From the NCBI GenBank assembly GCA_040877625.1, contig JBBDNK010000034.1, forward strand, positions 1 to 64,000: a DNA stretch of 64,000 bases, written 5' to 3'. Positions 23,695 through 32,001 of the stretch are shown here, one piece after another (position 1 is the first letter of the stretch; each line of letters starts with the position of its first letter). The DNA is from Methylonatrum sp040877625 (GTDB taxonomy: Bacteria; Pseudomonadota; Gammaproteobacteria; Nitrococcales; Aquisalimonadaceae). A program made the translations under genes and the position numbers. The notes below the pieces were generated by a model. The model was given only the letters and a program-made list of their open reading frames with translations, was not told where the DNA came from and made no database searches.

Positions 23695-24018
23695 TATACC
23701 TTTGCAGGAAGTGGGTCAGCCCGTTCCAGGTCTGCTCTGAGCAGTAATGGCCTTTGAACCAGGACAGATTGGTTAGCCGAACGTGCAGCACCGTGAGCAT
23801 CGCGCGGGCTTGGCCGACCTCGGCGTCACAGGCGGTTTCCCCTTCCCGGCCGCGGCGATCATGCAGCGCTCCGTGCCGTATGGATGTTCAGCATCCGTTT
23901 ACGGAGTTGATCCGGTGAGTCAATATGGGATGGGTGTCCTGCGAACCTGTGCGGTAGGGGTCGACACCTACACTTACTGCCTGCCTTGTGGCTGAACGAT
24001 TTACCTGGGAGGTGCATC
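23695..24018. other. Gene-poor stretch between cassette-like genes
   Basis: No convincing gene. On the minus strand about 23700-23870 an open frame reads EVGQARAMLTVLHVRLTNLS, then WFKGHYCSEQTWNGLTHFL. It looks like protein but is short, lacks a recognisable start or end and matches no family I can name, so it may be mobile-element debris. Confidence 0.3.
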
Positions 24019-24453
24019 GTGAGCGACGAACAAACATACAAAGCAAGCTGCTTCTGTGGCGCAGTCCAATTTACCGTTACTGGCGAACCTGTCGCCATGG
24101 GTTTTTGCCACTGTGAGTCGTGCCGGCATTGGTCTGCCGGACCGGTAAATGCTTTTACCCTGTGGAAGCCTGAATCAGTACAAGTTACCCAGGGTGCCGA
24201 CAATATTGGAACGTACAACAAAACGCCCCAAAGCAATCGCAAGTGGTGCAAAAGTTGTGGAGGGCACATCTATGCTGAGCACCCGGCAATGGGGCTAACA
24301 GATGTATACGCCGCAATGATACCCAGCCTTCCGTATAAGGCTCAAGTTCATGTGAACTACCAGGAAGCTGTATTGCGTATCCATGACGGGATACCTAAAT
24401 TGAAAGATTTCCCTGCGGAAATGGGCGGCTCTGGTGAAAGCATCGCAGAATAG
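24019..24453 (+). CDS. GFA-family zinc protein
   Basis: 144 residues from GTG 24019, preceded by GGGAGGTG. The cysteine layout is CFCGAVQFTVTG, FCHCESCRHWSAGPV, WCKSCGGHIYAEHP, the GFA/CENP-V fold with two zinc sites. It is a different subfamily from the GFA gene at 2614. The cofactor may be glutathione, as in the founding member, but the substrate is unknown. An attC-like site starts 26 bp after the stop. Confidence 0.88.
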   Translation: MSDEQTYKASCFCGAVQFTVTGEPVAMGFCHCESCRHWSAGPVNAFTLWKPESVQVTQGADNIGTYNKTPQSNRKWCKSCGGHIYAEHPAMGLTDVYAAMIPSLPYKAQVHVNYQEAVLRIHDGIPKLKDFPAEMGGSGESIAE

Positions 24454-24478
24454 CACTGAGGTGTCCTGATCTTGTGGC

Positions 24479-24530
24479 GTCCAACGAAGCCATGCAGCCG
24501 ACGCCGAAAAGCGGCGCGGCTGATGGCCTG
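24479..24530 (+). repeat. attC-like site lacking a right core
   Basis: GTCCAAC (24479-24485) is a perfect inverse core. GCCATGCAGCCGACGCC, loop GAAAA and GCGGCGCGGCTGATGGC form an excellent stem, but where GTTRRRY should follow the sequence is TGTGTGTGCC. The right end is lost. Confidence 0.65.
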
Positions 24531-24618
24531 TGTGTGTGCCGGGCATGGCACAGAGCTCGGGAGGTGAAAGTACTTTTGCCAGGTGTTCGCATAGCCGAAC
24601 GCTGGGAGAAGGGCAAAA

Positions 24619-25194
24619 GTGTCATCGCGAGGTGGCGTGCGGAGGAATCCCAATCCAAAGCTGCGGGGCAAGGGGCTCCGGTCCTTCTACGAGTCCGGGA
24701 GTGCCGCGGGTATCCAGCCACAGCACGCGAAGCGGCTGCGGATGCAGTTGGCGGCCCTCGATACCGCAGCCGCCATTGAAGACATGGATATCCCTGAGTT
24801 TCGTCTGCACCCGTTGAAGGGGCGGGAACGCAACCGGTGGTCGGTCTGGGTCAACGGGAACTGGCGTTTGACATTCGAGTTCCGCGACGGCAACGCCTAT
24901 GTACTGGATTACGAGGTCTATCTTGAGCCGTTCGGCCTGAGCGCTAGGCACCTCGCAGCGAAGCTCAAGGTTTCGCCCTCCACCGTTGCGCGAGTCCTCC
25001 AAGGCCGAAGCGCGGTCAGCCCGGAGATGGCACTGCGTCTTTCGAAGGCTCTCCGCCGCTCTCCCGAATGCTTGTCGCACCGCCGGAGGCTCTGTACAAC
25101 GCTACGAAGTCCCTGCCAATATCGAATGACTACACGGCTCTTCCGTCAAACCTCAGGGTGCGTTATGGCTAAAGTTGCGAGCGGAGCGCGGTGA
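24619..25194 (+). pseudogene. HigB-HigA fused reading frame
   Basis: One frame contains most of a HigB toxin (AGIQPQHAKRLRMQLAALDT, FRLHPLKGRERNRWSVWVNG, NWRLTFEFRDGNAYVLDYE). It passes directly into the helix-turn-helix of a HigA antitoxin (YLEPFGLSARHLAAKLKVSP, STVARVLQGRSAVSPEMALR). Compared with the intact pair at 3366-3978, the HigB stop, the gap and the HigA N-terminus (MHNPPHPGEVLK) are missing, so a deletion joined the two in frame. The native N-terminus is replaced by SSRGGVRRNPN, and the C-terminus after LRRSPE is frameshifted. It is probably inert. Confidence 0.75.
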
Positions 25195-25879
25195 CCGCGG
25201 GCGGCAGCAATGCCGATCCCACAGCGGATCTGGTACTGAGCTGGACCACAAACGCCAATGCATGGACCTCCGCCGTGCGCGGTGGTGCATCGAAAGCCGA
25301 CGCCTCGTCACGGACCACGCCATTGTCGGGGCGGTACTCGCTCGACAAGCCAGACGGGTGTTTGACCTGGGTTGCGGGGAAGGTTGGCTGGTGCGTGCAC
25401 TGGCGGAGCACGGCATAGAAAGCGTGGGTGTGGATGGTTCGCCGCCCTTGATCGAGGCTGCGCAGGCCGCCGGGGCTGGCGCCTTTCACGTCTGTTCGTA
25501 CAACGATCTCGTCGCCGACCCGAGCAAGGTAGGCGACGGCTTTGACGTTATTACGGCGAACTTCGCACTGCTGGACGCGGAGACTGTACCCTTACTGAGT
25601 GCTCTCCGGCTCGTGCTCGCCCCTGGCGGAGCGGTTGTTGTCCAGACCGTCCACCCATGGACAGTGGGCGGGGTCTACCGCGATGGCTGGCGCGAGGAGA
25701 ACTTTGGTCGCTTTCCGGGCGTATGGCAGCCGATGCCCTGGTACTTCCGCACCCTTGAAACCTGGCTGGAAACGCTGCAAGAGAGCGGTTACGTCATCAC
25801 CGAAGTGCGCGAACCCAGGCACCCGGATACACAGGCGCCCCTCTCCTTGCTACTCGTTGCCGAGCCAGAAGATGCGTGA
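25191..25879 (+). pseudogene. SAM-dependent methyltransferase with a frameshift
   Basis: The first frame (GTG 25191) reads NADPTADLVLSWTTNANAWT, SAVRGGA, a typical start for this methyltransferase group. The expected next segment, IESRRLVTDHAIVGAVL, lies in another frame. That frame continues through motif I (RVFDLGCGEGWLVRALAEHG), VGVDGSPPLI, FDVITANFALL and LAPGGAVVVQTVHPW to TQAPLSLLLVAEPEDA. One base is missing at about 25285-25295. The substrate is unknown. As written, the catalytic part has no normal start. Confidence 0.75.
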
Positions 25880-25907
25880 GCCTTGAAACCCAGGGAGGGG
25901 TTGGATA

Positions 25908-26264
25908 ATGGGATTGGTTGCGGACGTGGCAGGCGTGGCGGCAGGTGCCCTTGAGCTGGCGGGTATCGCCATTATTACATTACAAGCGGTTTATTCTCTG
26001 CTTCATGCTGTTGTACAGCGGCTGCGATATCGCGGCGGTGAACACCTCTTTACGGTCTGGAGGATAGAATTAGGCAGGGGCATCCTGCTGGGGCTGGAGT
26101 TTCTGGTTGCCGCGGACATCATCAAGACAGTCGCGGTAGAATTGTCTCTATACAGTGTTGGCGCGTTGGCGGCGATCGTGGGTATCCGGACGTTCCTCAG
26201 TTTTACCCTCGAGGTTGAGATGACTGGCCATTGGCCGTGGCAGAAGCAGCGCCAGCGCGATTAA
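25908..26264 (+). CDS. DUF1622-family membrane protein
   Basis: 118 residues with three hydrophobic helices: VAGVAAGALELAGIAIITLQ, LGLEFLVAADIIKTVAVE and VGALAAIVGIRTFLSFTL. The pattern RIELGRGILLGLEFLVAADI, IKT, is the DUF1622 signature. Function is unknown. GGGAGGGG (about 25890-25897) precedes the ATG by 10 nt. Similar genes occur widely and singly, so context says little. Confidence 0.85.
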   Translation: MGLVADVAGVAAGALELAGIAIITLQAVYSLLHAVVQRLRYRGGEHLFTVWRIELGRGILLGLEFLVAADIIKTVAVELSLYSVGALAAIVGIRTFLSFTLEVEMTGHWPWQKQRQRD

Positions 26265-26311
26265 TCGGCTTCGGGTGACCGAATTCTTTCGCCATTTAAT
26301 CAGGAGCGCGC

Positions 26312-26719
26312 GTGATTCGCATACGCGAACTTGATCACCTCGTCCTGCGTGTCACCGACCTGGACAGGATGCTTCGCTTTTATTGCGACGTGCTTGGTTG
26401 CACCATCGAGCGGCGTCAGGATGCGATTGGCCTGGTGCAGCTTCGCGCCGGCAATTCGTTGCTTGATCTCGTTCCCGTCAGCGGCGAGCTTGGCAGTGCT
26501 GGTGGCGCCGCACCCGGTGCCGAAGGGCGCAATGTCGACCACTTCTGCTTTCGGGTTGAACCATTCGACGAGGCAGCTATTCGCAATCATCTTCAGGCTC
26601 ACGGTGTCGAACCCGGTCTGGTGAAGTCGCGCTATGGCGCCGAGGGCGAGGGCCCTTCCATGTACATTAACGACCCGGAAGGCAATGTGGTGGAACTCAA
26701 GGGCCCGCCAGATCGCTAG
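26312..26719 (+). CDS. VOC-family protein (glyoxalase/bleomycin-resistance fold)
   Basis: 135 residues from GTG 26312, preceded by AGGAG. Paired beta-alpha-beta-beta-beta modules are visible: IRELDHLVLRVTDLDRMLRF, YCDVLGCTIERR, GLVQLRAGNSLLDLVPV, then VDHFCFRVEPFDEAAIRNHL and SMYINDPEGNVVELKGP. His in ELDHLVL, His in VDHFC and Glu in VVELKG are candidate metal ligands. It is close to YaeR/VirK-type VOC proteins of unknown substrate. Confidence 0.9.
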   Translation: MIRIRELDHLVLRVTDLDRMLRFYCDVLGCTIERRQDAIGLVQLRAGNSLLDLVPVSGELGSAGGAAPGAEGRNVDHFCFRVEPFDEAAIRNHLQAHGVEPGLVKSRYGAEGEGPSMYINDPEGNVVELKGPPDR

Positions 26720-26768
26720 CCCTTGGGATCGTGGCTTGGGTGCAGGGTCGGATCAGCGAGGTTAACGG

Positions 26769-27359
26769 ATGATTGAACTTCAACCTCCCTTCAGGCGCGC
26801 ACGACCGGGTGATGCGCTGGCATTGGCGGAACTTGTAAACATGGCTGGCGAAGGGCTGCCGCTGTACCTCTGGACGGGCATGGCCGGGGCCGGTAAATCC
26901 CCATGGGACGTTGGTCTGGATCGAGCCAGAAGAGAGACCGGCGCCTTCTCGTACCGCAACGCCATCGCTCGGGAAGAAGGCGGTGAGATTGCTGCCTGTT
27001 TGATTGGGTATCCCCTGGAGGATGACCCACCCCCCATCGATTACTCAGAAATTCCACCAATGTTCGTCCCCATGCAGCAACTCGAGGACATGGCGCCGGG
27101 CACATGGTATCTGAACGTGTTGGCGACGTACCCCGACTACAGAGGGAAAGGGTTTGGCCGTGAACTCATGGCCGTGGCCGAGGCCATTGCGTCGGATCTT
27201 GGCAAACGCGGGTTGAGCATTATCGTCGCGGACGCGAACACCGGAGCGAGAAGGCTCTATGAGGAGCAAGGTTATAGCGAGCGGGCGAGACGCCCGATCG
27301 TCAAGGAGGCTTGGCAAACCCGTGGGTCCAGTTGGGTATTGCTCGTTAAAGATCTATGA
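26769..27359 (+). CDS. GNAT-family N-acetyltransferase
   Basis: 196 residues. The acetyl-CoA binding motif A is visible as YLNVLATYPDYRGKGFGREL (R/Q-x-x-G-x-G/A form), followed by AVAEAIASDLGKRGLSIIVA, then DANTGARRLYEEQGYSERAR, the standard GNAT beta-bulge and C-terminal segment. The acceptor is unknown. It is convergent with the glutathione peroxidase gene; no terminator-like hairpin is obvious in the 43 bp between them. Confidence 0.92.
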   Translation: MIELQPPFRRARPGDALALAELVNMAGEGLPLYLWTGMAGAGKSPWDVGLDRARRETGAFSYRNAIAREEGGEIAACLIGYPLEDDPPPIDYSEIPPMFVPMQQLEDMAPGTWYLNVLATYPDYRGKGFGRELMAVAEAIASDLGKRGLSIIVADANTGARRLYEEQGYSERARRPIVKEAWQTRGSSWVLLVKDL

Positions 27360-27402
27360 GCCGCGGTGATTCACTGCTTTGACCGTCGCACGCCTGGTTC
27401 GT

Positions 27403-27960
27403 CTACAGTACGCTTTCAATGGCCTCGCGCAGTTCGTCTGCATCGGGTTCGACACGGTTCGGGAACGCGGCGACCACCCGGCCGTCACGATCGATCACGT
27501 ATTTGTAGAAGTTCCAGCCTGGTGCCTGGCTTTGTCGCGCAATTTCCTGAAAGACCGGATGGGCATCGGCACCGGTTACCGGTAGAGGGGAGAACATGTC
27601 GAAGGTGACGCCGTAGTTGATGCGGCAGACTTCGGCCGTTTTCGCCTCGTCGCTCGCCTCCTGGCGGAAGTCATTGGACGGGAACCCGATGGTCCTCAGT
27701 CCGCTTTCCTTATAGTGCGCGTGCAGGGCTTCCAGACCCTCAAATTGCCGGGTATAGCCACAGTGGCTGGCGGTGTTGATCACCAGCAGCGGTTTGCCGC
27801 CGTAGCGTTCGCAGAGGTCAATGACCTCATCGCTGTGGAGCTGGCGCAACTCATGATTGAGCCAGGCAGGGCAGCCAGCCGGCGCCGAGCTGTCGCGATC
27901 TGCGGCGATTCCCGGTTGAATAAGCATGGCGAGGAACACGAGTGTGGCCAAGCGGATCAT
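27403..27960 (-). CDS. Exported glutathione peroxidase-like protein
   Basis: 185 residues with a signal peptide (IRLATLVFLAMLIQPGIAA). The thioredoxin-fold peroxidase motif is LLVINTASHCGYTRQFEGLE, with Cys at the position of selenocysteine in animal enzymes; then IGFPSNDF replaces the usual GFPCNQF, and WNFYKYVIDRDGRVVA supplies the catalytic Trp and Asn. It should reduce peroxides in the periplasm with thioredoxin- or glutathione-like donors. It lies 95 bp downstream of the sigma/anti-sigma/methyltransferase operon on the same strand and is plausibly part of that regulon. Confidence 0.9.
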   Translation of the reverse strand: MIRLATLVFLAMLIQPGIAADRDSSAPAGCPAWLNHELRQLHSDEVIDLCERYGGKPLLVINTASHCGYTRQFEGLEALHAHYKESGLRTIGFPSNDFRQEASDEAKTAEVCRINYGVTFDMFSPLPVTGADAHPVFQEIARQSQAPGWNFYKYVIDRDGRVVAAFPNRVEPDADELREAIESVL

Positions 27961-28055
27961 TTGGGGTCTCCTCCGGGGGGCGGTTGCATCCCGGTAGAAT
28001 TGCGGCTCGAGTTTCTATTGTATACCCGTGCAATCCGCGCTGGCGATTCGCCGTA

Positions 28056-29285
28056 CTAGTTGCCATTCCGTGTCAGGCCAAGAATCCGAGCTTCCTCGCG
28101 ACGGCGCAGGCGGATGTCCCACCAGACGGACCCACCGAGCAAGATGAAGCCTGCCAGCTCCACCAGCGCATTGTAGTTGGCCAGCACGGCATAGAGGATG
28201 GCACCGGCACCGGCGACCGCCAGGGCGGCGGGACCGAACGCCCGGTGTTGCAGCACGCCCGGTGCAATGGCCAGCACGGTCAGTACCGAAAACGCCGCAA
28301 TCGCGCCTGCCCATATGGTCTCGTCCAGCGCGAGGCTCATGCCAAGCAGTGCCAGCAAACCCAACGCCGCCAGTGTTCCGTAGCAGGCCAGCACGGCCAT
28401 CGCCATGCTGGCGACCCCCATGAAGCCTCGACGCCAGAGTGAGGCGAGTAGCCGTACCGGGTTGATTCGCCGGAAAAACTGCGTTGCCCTGGTAGGCGCC
28501 TGAGGTCCCCGCCGCATTGTCACCTCCACCGAGCGGGCGCCGAAGCTGGCGGCCACCTCCCGGGTCTGTTCGCTTGGACTATGGGAGAAGTAGTCGAGCC
28601 TACGCAGGACGCGGACATTTTCGAAACCGGCGTCACGAAACAGCATCAGGAAGTCGTCCTCGACAGTCGCCCCCACGACGCATTCCACCCACAGCCTGGG
28701 GTCGGTGTGGCAATCGACACTCACCGGGCGGTCGATCACCACATCCGCGATCTGCAGCTGCCCATGCGGGCGAAGCACACGAAACATCTCGGCTACCGCT
28801 TGCCGCTTGTTCGGCACCAGGTTGAGCACGCCATTGCTGGTGATGCTGTCGACGCTGCCGTCCGACAGAGGTATCCGTTCCGCGGTCGCCTGAACCACAT
28901 CGACGTTGGCGATGCCGGCTTCGGTCACAGTGTGGCGTAGCTTGCGGGTCATGGCCGGGGTCAGATCCATCGCGACCACCTGGCCAACGTTGCCGACCAC
29001 CTGGCTGGCGATCATGGCGTCGGTCCCCGCGCCGGCGCCGATGTCGAGCACAGTGTCTCCCAGGTTGATTGCATCGGCATGGAAGGGATATCCAACGCCG
29101 GCGAAGGATTTCCGTAATGGTGCCGGTAGCTCCGCGATCTGCTCCGGCGGATAGCCGAGCAAACGGCAGGCGGCATCGCCAACGGGAAAATGGAAGTCGG
29201 ACTCGGGGCGTTCCGCGACCGCGGAGTACATACCCTTTACCGCCGTGAAGATCTGCTCCCGGGAATAGCCAAGAATGGCAACCAT
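28056..29285 (-). CDS. SAM methyltransferase fused to a C-terminal membrane domain
   Basis: 409 residues. An N-terminal block (VKGMYSAVAERPESDFHFPV, LGYPPEQIAELP) precedes SAM motif I (TVLDIGAGAGTDAMIASQV), VAMDLTPAM, DSITSNGVLNLV, LRPHGQLQIADV and a DPRLWVECVVGA segment, all resembling ArsM-type arsenite methyltransferases. The first ArsM cysteine (after motif I) is absent, while the later one is kept. From about residue 285 four hydrophobic helices follow and end WDIRLRRREE; this part resembles MerC-like four-helix domains only loosely. It sits 43 bp behind the anti-sigma gene. Membrane-tethered methylation of a metalloid, thiol or lipid is possible; none is proven. Confidence 0.8.
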   Translation of the reverse strand: MVAILGYSREQIFTAVKGMYSAVAERPESDFHFPVGDAACRLLGYPPEQIAELPAPLRKSFAGVGYPFHADAINLGDTVLDIGAGAGTDAMIASQVVGNVGQVVAMDLTPAMTRKLRHTVTEAGIANVDVVQATAERIPLSDGSVDSITSNGVLNLVPNKRQAVAEMFRVLRPHGQLQIADVVIDRPVSVDCHTDPRLWVECVVGATVEDDFLMLFRDAGFENVRVLRRLDYFSHSPSEQTREVAASFGARSVEVTMRRGPQAPTRATQFFRRINPVRLLASLWRRGFMGVASMAMAVLACYGTLAALGLLALLGMSLALDETIWAGAIAAFSVLTVLAIAPGVLQHRAFGPAALAVAGAGAILYAVLANYNALVELAGFILLGGSVWWDIRLRRREEARILGLTRNGN

Positions 29286-29328
29286 GGATCTTTCCCCCGT
29301 CTGGTGACGGCAACCAGCATGGAAGCCG

Positions 29329-29565
29329 TCAGAAATTGTCGAGCAGGCCCTTTACTCTACGGCGGAGACGTTCGGGCGCTTCCACCGTCGCGGTCTGGCC
29401 GACTTTTTCGCGCAGACGTTTCTCGAACTCCGCGCGGCTGAAGCAGTCGCGGCATCTTTCCAGGTGCGCATCAATCGCCGCACTGTGGCGGTTGGTGAGT
29501 TCCTTGTCGAGGTAGGTGAAGAGTTGTTCCATGACCTCCTCGCAGGTGAGATCGCCTGAGCTCAT
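29329..29565 (-). CDS. Soluble zinc-binding (zf-HC2/ZAS) anti-sigma factor
   Basis: 78 residues. C8 (DLTCEEVM) and the HLERCRDC motif give the H-x3-C-x2-C ligand set of ZAS anti-sigma factors. There is no transmembrane helix, so it acts in the cytoplasm like RsrA rather than responding to the envelope. Its ATG overlaps the sigma stop (ATGA), showing translational coupling and 1:1 synthesis. Release of the sigma factor by oxidation or metal exchange at the cysteine cluster is inferred by analogy. Confidence 0.88.
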   Translation of the reverse strand: MSSGDLTCEEVMEQLFTYLDKELTNRHSAAIDAHLERCRDCFSRAEFEKRLREKVGQTATVEAPERLRRRVKGLLDNF

Positions 29566-30233
29566 GAGCTGCCTCCCGACGTGTCCGCGTCGTGTACTGA
29601 GCCTTTCACCAGGCCTGCCTCCCGGCCTTGTTCCCAAAGCGCCCGCTGCAGTAGGGCACGCCCACGGCTGAGTCGTGAGCGTACGGTACCGAGTGGTATG
29701 TCCAGCAACTGTGATACCTCATCGTACGTGTAGCCCTGTACCTCAACCAGCACAATGGCCACCCGAAATGCATCCGGCAGGGCGTCCAGCGCTGTTTGGA
29801 TGTCTTCCTGCAGGAGCGCGTTCAGGAACTGATTCTCCGGCGTGCCCCACCAGAGCAGGAACGGTTGGTGCAATTGGCGGAACAGCGAGAAATTCTCCGT
29901 CTCGTCGGCTTCTTCGCTCGGCGACGTGTCGACGTCCGAATCCAGCGCCACCTCGTTTCTGGCCTTGCGTCGGCGCCACGCGCTTACAAAGGTGTTATTC
30001 AGAATTCTGAACAGCCAGCCTTCAAAGTGTTGCGGATCCCGCAGTTTGTCCAACTGGCTCCAGGCCTGGCCCACCGTTTCCGCGACGATGTCCTCGGCAT
30101 CATCCGGGTCGCGGGTCAACCGCAAGGCGGTGCCATAGAGTCTGTCCATCAACCGCGACACCTCGTCCTCGAAATACCGCCGACGCGCCTGCCGGGATTC
30201 GCCTGTCGGTTTGATCGGTTGCTTCTCCGTCAT
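29562..30233 (-). CDS. ECF-type RNA polymerase sigma factor
   Basis: 223 residues from ATG 30233 (MTEKQPIKPTG); an in-frame extension to 30326 is Arg/Lys-rich and less likely. Sigma region 2 is YGTALRLTRDPDDAEDIVAE, TVGQAWSQLDKLRDP, FEGWLFRILNNTFVSAWRRR. An acidic linker (SPSEEADETENF) leads to region 4: LDALPDAFRVAIVLVEVQGY, TYDEVSQLLDIPLGTVRSRL, SRGRALL. It resembles the SigR-like ECF group that pairs with cytosolic ZAS anti-sigmas. A matching promoter lies upstream on its own strand, implying autoactivation. Confidence 0.93.
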   Translation of the reverse strand: MTEKQPIKPTGESRQARRRYFEDEVSRLMDRLYGTALRLTRDPDDAEDIVAETVGQAWSQLDKLRDPQHFEGWLFRILNNTFVSAWRRRKARNEVALDSDVDTSPSEEADETENFSLFRQLHQPFLLWWGTPENQFLNALLQEDIQTALDALPDAFRVAIVLVEVQGYTYDEVSQLLDIPLGTVRSRLSRGRALLQRALWEQGREAGLVKGSVHDADTSGGSS

Positions 30234-30405
30234 GACGTCCCCGGAGCGATGTTTTCGGGGTTTCCGCGGTTGCCGCGCCGCGATGGCGGCGGAACGCGTT
30301 GTTGTGACCATGGACCTTTTAATCATGGATCATTGCCGGGTCAGGGGCCAATTTCCGGGAGCCGGCCCGTATGGGGGTAGCCATAACAGCGGCATCTGTC
30401 GGCGA

Positions 30406-30432
30406 GGACGCACCCGGAACCCAAAAGGTTCC
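30406..30432 (-). promoter_or_regulatory. Predicted ECF promoter for the sigma-factor operon
   Basis: On the minus strand GGAACC (plus 30427-30432) is separated by 17 bp from GTCC (plus 30406-30409). The -35 box continues TTT and the -10 box is preceded by GC. The same arrangement occurs on the plus strand 25 bp away. GGAAC-type -35 boxes are typical of ECF sigma factors. Confidence 0.7.
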
Positions 30433-30456
30433 CGTTCGCCGTTTGATGAACTGATG

Positions 30457-30483
30457 GGAACATTTCACGTCACTCTCGCGTCC
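30457..30483 (+). promoter_or_regulatory. Predicted ECF promoter for the methyltransferase/cupin operon
   Basis: GGAACA (30457-30462), 17-bp spacer beginning TTT and ending GC, then GTCC (30480-30483). Spacing and flanks equal those of the divergent minus-strand site. A transcript would start near 30490, about 55 bp before the methyltransferase ATG. Confidence 0.7.
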
Positions 30484-30544
30484 TGGGGTTCACTCGGCGC
30501 CGATGCGTCGAGAATCCGCAAATACAACGTGGAGGATGTTTCCA

Positions 30545-31339
30545 ATGACTACAAATGCACAGACAACCACGGCCGAGGTCGATCGGCTGGCGCTGGAACG
30601 GAAGGTGAAGGACATGTACCGCCGCGTGGCCGAAGAGCCCAATGGCGATTTCCACTTTGCGATGGGGCGCCCGCTGGCGGAGCAGCTTGGTTATCCCCCT
30701 GAAGACCTGGACCGCATCCCCGGCGAGGCAGTGGACTCATTCGCGGGCGTTGGCCATTACCTGCAGCTGGCCGCCATCGAGCCCGGTGAGGTCGTGCTCG
30801 ATCTGGGCAGTGGCTCAGGCACGGATACGTTTCTGGCGGCGTTGAAAGCCGGCCCGGAAGGCCGTGTCCTGGGGCTGGACATGACCGAGGCGCAACGTCT
30901 CAAGGCAGAGCGACTGGCACGCGAGCATGGGTTTGAAACGGTTTCCTTTCATGCCGGCTACATCGAAGAACTACCATTCGAGGATGGCAGTGTTGATGTC
31001 GTCATCAGCAACGGCGTTATCAATCTTTCCGCGGACAAGAACCGCGTGTTTGCCGAGGCAGCTCGGGTGCTCCGCCCCGGCGGCCGGCTGGCCATTTCCG
31101 ACATCGTGACCGAGAAACAGCTTCCGGAAAATGTCACCTGCGACGCAACCCTGTGGGCTGCCTGCATTGGTGGCGCCATGCAGCAGGACAGCTACCGGGG
31201 TGCGATCGAGGCGGCCGGGCTGCGGGTGCGTACCGTGGTCGAGAATTCGCAGTACCACTTCCTGACCGGATCCGCTCAGGGCGCCAGTCGCAGCTATGGT
31301 GTAAAGAGCATTTCCCTGTTGGCGACCAGGAACGCGTAG
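30545..31339 (+). CDS. ArsM-like SAM methyltransferase, soluble paralogue
   Basis: 264 residues from ATG 30545, preceded by GGAGGA. It is a paralogue of the fused methyltransferase at 28056: VKDMYRRVAEEPNGDFHFAM, LGYPPEDLDRIPG, SFAGVGHYL, motif I VVLDLGSGSGTDTFLAALKA, LGLDMTEAQ, VDVVISNGVINL, LRPGGRLAISDIV and a Cys in TLWAACIGGA. Like its partner it lacks the ArsM cysteine next to motif I. It has no membrane domain. It heads the plus-strand operon behind a predicted ECF promoter, and the two enzymes may act on the same substrate in different compartments. Confidence 0.88.
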   Translation: MTTNAQTTTAEVDRLALERKVKDMYRRVAEEPNGDFHFAMGRPLAEQLGYPPEDLDRIPGEAVDSFAGVGHYLQLAAIEPGEVVLDLGSGSGTDTFLAALKAGPEGRVLGLDMTEAQRLKAERLAREHGFETVSFHAGYIEELPFEDGSVDVVISNGVINLSADKNRVFAEAARVLRPGGRLAISDIVTEKQLPENVTCDATLWAACIGGAMQQDSYRGAIEAAGLRVRTVVENSQYHFLTGSAQGASRSYGVKSISLLATRNA

Positions 31340-31377
31340 CACTCACGCGTGCCATCCGAATCAGAGGAGAATTGATC

Positions 31378-31857
31378 ATGAACAGAGCATACATCCTATC
31401 CATGACCGTCATTCTGACGTTCGCTGTCGGTGGGGCTGCGTGGTCGGCGGACATGCCCTACCAGGGCAACGGGCATGTTCTGCTGGACCCGTCGGAGCTG
31501 AAATGGGGCAAGGTTGCATCCATGGCTCCCGGTGCCCGGATTGCCGTCATCGAGGGTGAGCTGGGAGCCGAAAAACCCTTCACCTTTCGCCTCAAGCTGC
31601 CGGCGAATTATCGGATCGATCCCCATCGGCATCCGGCATATGAGCGCGTCACGGTGCTCTCCGGCACCTTCCACTTCGCTCACGGCGAGGAATTTGATCG
31701 CCAGGCCACCACGGCACTGCCTCAGGGTGGCGTGGCCATAATGCCTCCAGGCGCACCGATGTTCGGTTATACCGAAGAAGAAACTGTCATTCAGCTGCAC
31801 GGTGAGGGACCGTGGGGAATTGAGTATTTGAATCCGGAGGACGATCCGCGCAATTGA
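31378..31857 (+). CDS. Secreted cupin-domain protein
   Basis: 159 residues with a signal peptide (RAYILSMTVILTFAVGGAAW). The cupin beta-barrel is marked by YRIDPHRHPAYERVTVLSGT, in which His-x-His and a downstream Glu are candidate metal ligands, then FHFAHGEEFD and GVAIMPPGAPMFGYTEEETV. It lies 38 bp behind the methyltransferase with GAGGAG before the ATG. A role as periplasmic metal-dependent enzyme or sensor in the same regulon is inferred. Confidence 0.88.
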   Translation: MNRAYILSMTVILTFAVGGAAWSADMPYQGNGHVLLDPSELKWGKVASMAPGARIAVIEGELGAEKPFTFRLKLPANYRIDPHRHPAYERVTVLSGTFHFAHGEEFDRQATTALPQGGVAIMPPGAPMFGYTEEETVIQLHGEGPWGIEYLNPEDDPRN

Positions 31858-32001
31858 TGGCGGCGAGCGGTCCCGGCGGGGCTGGCGGAGTGCCCCGTCG
31901 GGATTCGTGCTTGCAAGGCGGGCTGGGGAAGGGGATCGTGACCTGGTGTGCGAACGGTGGTGTATTGCGTATGCAGAAAATCGGTACGAGGAGGGCTGGA
32001 C

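Noticed and set aside
29743..30380. Plus-strand open frames opposite the sigma factor gene
   Set aside because: They are antisense to a clear ECF sigma factor and show no recognisable features.
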